Shown one piece after another: positions 35,614 to 40,281 of a stretch of 40,281 nucleotides of DNA; positions within the stretch are counted from its first letter, which is position 1; every line of letters starts with the position of its first letter. This DNA comes from Microcoleus sp. FACHB-DQ6. GTDB taxonomy: Bacteria; Cyanobacteriota; Cyanobacteriia; Cyanobacteriales; Microcoleaceae. Below the pieces are notes generated by a model that worked only from the letters and a program-made list of their open reading frames with translations, made no database searches and was not told the origin of the DNA. Where the stretch lies: the NCBI GenBank assembly GCA_014695175.1, contig JACJNV010000244.1, positions 1-40,281 on the forward strand, written 5' to 3'. Position numbers and translations under genes: made by a program.

Positions 35614-37008
35614 TTATTCGGTCTTGAGCGCATTCACGAACTCCCACTTGCCACCTTTAACAACATTTCCTGACATTGTAGTCAAGCTTGTGTCGCCATT
35701 GGTGTCAAAACTCCAAGTGCCGAGTACCCCGTTAAAATCTTTAGTTGCCAAGACAGCTTCGCGGATAGCAGCGCGGTCATTTTTGCAAACTTTATTAATT
35801 GCGCCGATCGCAACTTTAGCAGCTTCATAGGCGTAAGCTGCATAAGCTTCCGGTTCAGCATTATATTTTGCCTTGTAACTTTCGTACCATTTCGCACCCA
35901 CACCAGTCAATTCTTGAGGAGGCAAGCCGCCAAAAGTAGCATAAACTCCTTGGGCATCTTTGCCTGCCGCGTCAATTAAAGCTTGATCTTTAATGCCGTC
36001 GGGCCCCATGAACTTAACTGCCTCAGGCGTCATTCCGACATTTCTCATGTCTTTAATTATTTGTCCGGTATTGCTCTGAGTAGTGCCACCGAAGTAAATC
36101 ATGTCGGGATTTAAAGCTTTGATCTTATTCATTAACGCCTTGTAGTCGCTAGCTCTAATATCAATTCCCTCTCTTCCGAGGACTTGAATTTCCAACTTTT
36201 TAGCAGTTGCTTCAAAAACATCAGCGATGCCTTTGCCGTAGAGTTCTTGGTCGTCGAGAATGTAGACTTTTTGCACGCCTAAAGATTTCGCCCAGTTGGC
36301 AGCTACAGCCCCTTGAAGGTCGTCAGCGGGGACAACGCGGGTGAAATTACGAGTGCCTGCGGGATAATAAACGTTGGGTTCTTTGGCTTCGCCTTTTCCT
36401 GGTTTAGTCAGTCCCGGATAAGTGTTTGCCGGACTGATCATGACGATGTTAGCTTGGTTGAGCACGGGAATGGAAAGTTTGGCGGCACCGGAGTTATAGT
36501 GACCGATGACGGCAACTACCGAACTGTCAGCGACGGCTTTGTTGGAGTTCGACGTTACTTGGGCCGGGTCCCATTTGCCGGCGGCGGCGGTGGCGTCATC
36601 GTAAACTTCGTATTGGATTTGGATTTTGCCGTCGCAAGCTTTCGAGTCGGTTTCGGCGAGTGCTTGTTGGATGCCGTTGACCATTGTTTGAGATTGACCC
36701 AAGGCGCTGCCTGTCATCGGCAGCATGGAGACAATTTTGACAGTATTTGGGTCTCCGGGGCTGCTGACTGCGACGGGAGTAGCTGCGGGACTGGTTCCGG
36801 GGCTGGCTCCGGTAGTTGTGGCGGTGGGTGCTGGAGGATTTTGACAGCTAGCGCACAGAGAGGCTATTCCGGCGGCAAAAAGTAATTTCCGCAATCCTGC
36901 GGCGCCGATATTCTGTGTTGAGTTGGTTTTTGGGGCTGCGGCACTTTTGCCCCCTGACTTCTTGGAAAAGTTCATAGGTTGGTGTGTTTGTTGCTTGCGT
37001 CTTAGCAT
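35614..37008 (-). CDS. livK: Periplasmic amino acid-binding lipoprotein LivK-type
   Basis: 464 residues (453 if the second ATG, 36975, is used, which gives a more normal leader). A hydrophobic stretch LLFAAGIASLCAS ends in C55, a lipobox, so a lipoprotein. After a Pro/Thr/Ala/Ser linker comes a type I periplasmic binding fold (Peripla_BP_6): TVKIVSMLPMTGSALGQS, then VVAVIGHYNSGAAKLSIPVL, YILDDQELYGKG and PDMIYFGGTTQ. It captures branched-chain or neutral amino acids and delivers them to LivH/LivM. First gene of the importer cluster. NatB is the cyanobacterial equivalent. Confidence 0.92.
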   Translation of the reverse strand: MLRRKQQTHQPMNFSKKSGGKSAAAPKTNSTQNIGAAGLRKLLFAAGIASLCASCQNPPAPTATTTGASPGTSPAATPVAVSSPGDPNTVKIVSMLPMTGSALGQSQTMVNGIQQALAETDSKACDGKIQIQYEVYDDATAAAGKWDPAQVTSNSNKAVADSSVVAVIGHYNSGAAKLSIPVLNQANIVMISPANTYPGLTKPGKGEAKEPNVYYPAGTRNFTRVVPADDLQGAVAANWAKSLGVQKVYILDDQELYGKGIADVFEATAKKLEIQVLGREGIDIRASDYKALMNKIKALNPDMIYFGGTTQSNTGQIIKDMRNVGMTPEAVKFMGPDGIKDQALIDAAGKDAQGVYATFGGLPPQELTGVGAKWYESYKAKYNAEPEAYAAYAYEAAKVAIGAINKVCKNDRAAIREAVLATKDFNGVLGTWSFDTNGDTSLTTMSGNVVKGGKWEFVNALKTE

Positions 37009-37210
37009 ATTTTCACTGTGTAAGTCTGTAAGTCAAGAGTTAGCACAAGTTTAAAAAATTTGTGTCAACTATCAAAAACAGGCTAGAAAGACAACATCAG
37101 GACTTAGGCCGCTCCTGTCTCAGGGGCGGCGGGGGCTGCCCGTACAATGCGTGAGTTCCCGATTCCATCGCGGTTAACTAGATCCGCGATCGCAGATTTC
37201 AGTAGATGTG

Positions 37211-37236
37211 TTGACATTGTGTATACAAAAAATCAC
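37211..37236 (+). promoter_or_regulatory. Promoter and possible autoregulatory operator of the toxin-antitoxin operon
   Basis: TTGACA at 37211-37216, a perfect -35, is followed after 17 bases by CACAAT (4 of 6 matches to a -10). The spacer holds TTGTGTATACAA, nearly symmetrical about GTATAC (37221-37226), a fitting site for a ribbon-helix-helix antitoxin that represses its own operon. Confidence 0.5.
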
Positions 37237-37298
37237 AATATAAATATGCTAGGGCTACTAGCTCTAATTACTACTGTGTCTAGCCAGAGGTAACTGTT

Positions 37299-37595
37299 AT
37301 GCACCCGCCAGCATCTGAAGAATCAGCCAGCCAGACCCGCGATGTGACAATCAACATTCGAGCTAAGCCGAATCAACGCGCTCTCATCGATCGCGCGGCC
37401 CAATTACAGGGAAAGAGCCGATCGGAGTTCATGCTTGAATCAGCTTACCAAAAAGCTCAAGATGTTCTTCTAGACCGCTGTTTTTTTGGGTTAGATGAAA
37501 TTAAATTTAAGCAATTTTTGGCGCTGCTGGATGCACCGCCGACGCCAAATCAGAAGCTAAACGCATTACTAAAAACAAAATCTCCGTGGGATTAG
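37299..37595 (+). CDS. DUF1778 (TacA-like) antitoxin
   Basis: 98 residues. The N-terminal part DVTINIRAKPNQRALIDRAAQLQGKSRSEFMLESA is the ribbon-helix-helix DNA-binding domain of DUF1778 antitoxins. The C-terminal part (FKQFLALLDAPPTPNQKLNALL) is the segment that wraps and blocks the GNAT toxin. It overlaps the toxin gene by 10 bases, so the two are made together; the antitoxin and complex would repress the promoter just upstream. Confidence 0.9.
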   Translation: MHPPASEESASQTRDVTINIRAKPNQRALIDRAAQLQGKSRSEFMLESAYQKAQDVLLDRCFFGLDEIKFKQFLALLDAPPTPNQKLNALLKTKSPWD

Positions 37596-38098
37596 ATCGA
37601 GATTTAGACCAACTGTCCCCGCCTGAAAAGCTGAACTCATTACATCAAATTGAGACCTTTGATTCAGGCAACAGTCAGTTAGATGAATGGCTCAAGCGCC
37701 GCGCTCTGAAAAATGAGTCAGAGGGGGCTTCACGGACTTATGTTTTGTGCGATCGCCAAGCAGTCATTGCGTACTATTGTCTTGCAAATGGAGCAATAGC
37801 ACAAACTGCTGCAACGGGTAAAGTCTGGCGCAATATGCCCGAGCCGATTCCTGTTATGGTGATTGGACGGCTTGCAGTCGATCGGGATTGGCACGGCCTG
37901 GGCCTCGGACGCGCTTTGCTGCGGGATGCAATTCTTCGCACTTTGCAAGCTGCTGAGATTGCAGGGATACGGGCAATTCTCGTACACGCTATCTCCGAAG
38001 ATGCGAAGCAGTTTTACCAGAAGTGCGGGTTTACTGTGGGGCCGATCGATCCGATGACACTCATGGTGAAAGTTAGCGATGCCATTGCTTCACTTTAG
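37586..38098 (+). CDS. GNAT acetyltransferase toxin (TacT-like)
   Basis: 170 residues from GTG 37586 inside the antitoxin's last codons. The family beginning FDSGNSQLDEWLKRRALKNE, the acetyl-CoA loop HGLGLGRALL (103-112) and the catalytic-region tyrosine Y144 in AKQFYQKCGF match TacT/AtaT2-type toxins, which acetylate the amino acid on charged tRNA and stop translation. All expected residues appear intact, so the toxin is likely active and held by the adjacent antitoxin. Confidence 0.9.
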   Translation: MGLDRDLDQLSPPEKLNSLHQIETFDSGNSQLDEWLKRRALKNESEGASRTYVLCDRQAVIAYYCLANGAIAQTAATGKVWRNMPEPIPVMVIGRLAVDRDWHGLGLGRALLRDAILRTLQAAEIAGIRAILVHAISEDAKQFYQKCGFTVGPIDPMTLMVKVSDAIASL

Positions 38099-38137
38099 CT
38101 CAGACGTTAGTTTCTCTCGTTGGAGGTTTGCTCGCGC

Positions 38138-38534
38138 ATGGTTGAGTTGCAATCGGATTTAGAATATGTAGTGAGCGATCGCTTAAAAGTCTCTCTAGAT
38201 GCGATCGCGCAATTTTGCCAGCGCTGGAACATTATCGAGTTTGCCCTGTTTGGCGGGCGTGCTGCGGGATGATTTTCGCCCTGATAGCGATGTGGATGTA
38301 TTAGTTACTTACGAGCCATCGCACCGCCTCACGCTGTCTCATTTATTGAGTATGCAGGAGGAGATAGAGCATTTATTTCATCGTTCTGTGGATTTGGTGG
38401 AAAAGAATCGGTTAGAAAATCCCTATCGGCGATCGAACATTTTGAAAACCTATCGAGTGATTTATGCAAGCGGGATATCATGCCCGGTCAAATCCCTCCG
38501 CTTAGCGCTTGAGGGCGAGCGATCCGGTTTGTAG
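38138..38534 (+). pseudogene. Minimal nucleotidyltransferase (MNT) gene with frameshift
   Basis: From ATG 38138 the frame reads MVELQSDLEYVVSDRLKVSL then QRWNIIEFALFG, the beginning of cyanobacterial MNT proteins, and hits a stop after GGRAAG. One extra base at about 38258 explains this: in the next frame the sequence goes on VLRDDFRPDSDVDVLVTYEP (the D-x-D of the nucleotidyltransferase) to KTYRVIYAS. The last ~20 residues after that are off-family, and the stop codon lies in a palindromic repeat. MNT proteins pair with HEPN toxins; no HEPN gene follows. A sequencing error is the alternative. Confidence 0.72.
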
Positions 38535-38582
38535 CGAGGACTTTAGTCCGCAGGAGCGCAGGACTTTAGTCCTCACTACAAA
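38528..38582. repeat. GTAG(T/C)GAGGACTTTAGTCC palindromic repeat
   Basis: Two 22-base arms (38528-38549 and 38561-38582) are near-perfect inverted copies, each with its own inner palindrome GGACTTTAGTCC, around an 11-base loop. This is a repeat I have met in many filamentous cyanobacterial genomes. It forms the 3' end and stop codon of the nucleotidyltransferase pseudogene. Confidence 0.8.
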
Positions 38583-38617
38583 CTAATCTTAATCGATATC
38601 ATTCAATCGGACATCAA

Positions 38618-39106
38618 CTACGGTAGCTGACCTAATTTTTGAGTAAGAATCGCTACAGCCACTTCGTAATCCTTTCCGAGGAGGTAAGCGAAATGATAAT
38701 AGCTCGCAAGATAGAAATCGCAACCAAACTTCTGATAGCGATCGCAGATCGCCACAAATCCATAACGGGCATCGCTGGGCTTTGTGAACCAATCACGATG
38801 GTAAGAGTCCTGAAGAAACAGGGTGAGTGTCTGTTGGTCAGCACTCGGAATCAATCGAATGGGATGGATGCTGGCATGGTGCGATCGCGGCACTGGCAGC
38901 AGCAGGTTATACTCTTCAACTGTGAGAAAATCTGCCAGACTATCTTCGGCGAGATCAAAGTAGGATTCCTCCGGTAACTTGAGAAAATGGTGCCACGCCA
39001 TCCAAAATTCGTGTTTGCTGTCAAATCCTGGATCGATATCTAATCGCCACTGTCGATCCTGACATAAATCATCTAGAACATCTTGGGGCAAATCCGTGAG
39101 TTTCAT
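38618..39106 (-). CDS. Conserved-looking protein of unknown function
   Basis: 162 residues from an ATG start (MKLTDLPQDVLDDLCQD). No family recognised. No signal peptide or membrane segment; rich in aromatic and acidic residues, with WMAWHHFLKLPEESYFDLAE, a central strand region and GFVAICDRYQKFGCDFYLAS near the end. It looks like a complete globular protein, and HIP1-type codons within it suggest long residence in the genome. Neighbours (nucleotidyltransferase remnant, NadR-like gene) give no clue. Confidence 0.6.
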   Translation of the reverse strand: MKLTDLPQDVLDDLCQDRQWRLDIDPGFDSKHEFWMAWHHFLKLPEESYFDLAEDSLADFLTVEEYNLLLPVPRSHHASIHPIRLIPSADQQTLTLFLQDSYHRDWFTKPSDARYGFVAICDRYQKFGCDFYLASYYHFAYLLGKDYEVAVAILTQKLGQLP

Positions 39107-39234
39107 GAATCGTTTCCCTGCAATCCTTTTAACCGCCTAGTTCGACTATTCTAATAGATATCTAGAGAAGCAAGAGATATTTCAAAAGAGCGCTCGCCGC
39201 AAATAAAAGGTGCGCGCTCGCACTCCACTTATTC

Positions 39235-40170
39235 CTAATTCTCTAGCTCCTTTAAGGGTTCAAACACCAACAGTGAATCGAGCGCCCCAATTGCCTCCGA
39301 CATTCGCAACTCGTGCGTTCCTCCCACAGTAATATACCGCTTTCCTTTCTTCTGAAGAACCTCAACAAACTGTTGGTGCATAGTCATTCGTAAATGTTCG
39401 CTTTCTCGCGTTCCATCCTGAACAAACCCGAAATCCGGCTGAGTCAAAATATACAAATCGTAGCGGCGGCTGTCTGCAATTTGCTCGACCGTCGGGTGTT
39501 CGGAACCAACGTAACGTTTGTGCCAAATACAAGTAGCTAAAGAATCTGTATCGCAGATAACTACTTTGTTAGCGCGAGTAGCAATATCGTCTTCTATAGC
39601 AGCTTGTTTTTTGGCAATTTCTACAAATTCATAGCTGTCCCAAATTTCAGGCTCGGGCGAATATTGCCTACCTTCCCAGTAACACCTGCCGTATTCGGGA
39701 ACCCAAACAGTTTGGTAGTGCTGTGCGAGCGATCGTGCCAGGGTAGTTGTGCCGCTCGATTCTACACCCAGCACGCACACTCGTTTGGCAAAGTACGCCT
39801 TGGCTGGGGGAGTCAGCATTTGCCAGTGTTCGGCTAGGTGCGATCGCAATTGCGTTCCAGAAATCGGGAATTTGAGCCGTTCGCGATCAACTGCACAGTG
39901 TTGAGATCCCATCAGTTTTGCCCAAGGTTCGCCGTAATCTTCGGAAGTAAAAGCGATATCTGGTTTTCGCCCGGAAAGCACCTCAAGAGTCCTCTGAGCC
40001 CAAGGTTCGGGGGCTTCCGGCAAATCGTCGAGCACTTCGATAACTTCTGCGTCGGGATGCAAAAACCGAATCCATTCGGCTCTAACGCTTCCTGCAACTG
40101 CTTGATTTGTTTTGTAACAGGCGAGAACGATTAAACGGTCAACCTTTTTTTTAGCTTCTCGAATTAAGTA
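39235..40170 (-). pseudogene. nadR: NadR-like NMN adenylyltransferase/ribosylnicotinamide kinase, N-terminus missing
   Basis: The frame carries most of a NadR-type protein: from the YLIREAKKK helix through KVDRLIVLACYKTNQAV and EWIRFLHPDAEV of the adenylyltransferase domain, then a kinase domain with P-loop GVESSGTTTLARSL and VICDTDSLAT. Family members open with a GKFxPxHxGH motif; here the corresponding place reads HLSSKP and an in-frame stop lies at 40210-40212. No ATG or GTG is available upstream; a TTG at 40062 would give a 275-residue kinase-bearing fragment. The P-loop lysine is threonine, which I believe occurs in some NadR-like proteins. NMN adenylylation is presumably lost; the kinase half might still be made. 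Confidence 0.6.
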
Positions 40171-40281
40171 GGGCTTGCTGGATAAGTGCAGAAAGGTTAC
40201 ACGGCTTGGTTATGCGATCGTCCGATCAAGGAAAGTGTGCAAGATAAACAGGTAAAATAGTACAAAAGCCTTGCATCACCC

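Noticed and set aside
36313..36885. 190-residue plus-strand frame antisense to livK
   Set aside because: Gly/Val/Ser/Cys-rich composition is the shadow of livK codon usage; livK is unmistakable.

Overview
The window reads as chromosome of a filamentous, Oscillatoriales-type cyanobacterium (Microcoleus/Oscillatoria-like; the genus is an inference). The grounds are abundant HIP1 octamers (GCGATCGC) through most of the sequence, short tandem heptamer/octamer repeats in the gaps, a xisH/xisI pair, a PEP-CTERM secreted protein, a cyanobacteriochrome-like GAF protein and a very large CBS-PAS-GAF hybrid histidine kinase. No rRNA, tRNA or CRISPR array was seen.

Left arm (1-4750) is accessory DNA. 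Three tightly packed genes encode a beta-class DNA methyltransferase, an ATPase with an SMC/OLD-like P-loop and an unassigned N-terminal domain, and a PtuB-like HNH nuclease. This looks like a compact anti-phage or restriction cassette related to Septu but with its own methyltransferase. It is AT-rich and I see no HIP1 in it. Next to it, a xisH-xisI pair sits exactly where the interior of an AAA-like ATPase gene should be, with the two ends of that gene left on either side.

The centre-left (4790-11340) holds a single-domain GAF protein with both cysteines of DXCF cyanobacteriochromes, an epoxide-hydrolase-like enzyme, a frameshifted flavin-binding PPOX gene, a long gap with a possible small RNA and a perfect 17-bp inverted repeat, and a two-gene unit of a membrane acyltransferase and a secreted clan-A glycosidase. 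11339-16831 is a 1830-residue hybrid sensor kinase whose first receiver lacks the phosphoacceptor aspartate.

17005-37008 carries all five subunits of a branched-chain/neutral amino acid ABC importer on the minus strand (livK, livH, livM, livG, livF), broken up by unrelated genes. The largest interruption (20053-30672) is a five-gene translationally coupled plus-strand operon that I assign to dpdE, dpdF, dpdG, dpdH and dpdI, the helicase/ATPase arm of the Dpd 7-deazaguanine DNA modification-restriction system. The modification genes dpdA/B/C and also dpdD, dpdJ and dpdK are absent from the window. GTGCGTCAG-type repeats lie on both sides of this operon. Other interruptions are a PEP-CTERM protein, an LCM-type methyltransferase and a Uma2 nuclease-like protein.

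The right end (37200-40281) has a DUF1778/GNAT (TacA/TacT-like) toxin-antitoxin pair, a frameshifted minimal nucleotidyltransferase whose stop codon lies in a palindromic repeat, an unassigned 162-residue protein, and a NadR-like gene that lost its N-terminus near the window edge, possibly to an insertion sequence. The most interesting items are the methyltransferase-ATPase-HNH cassette, the xisHI replacement and the reduced Dpd operon embedded in an amino acid transport locus.
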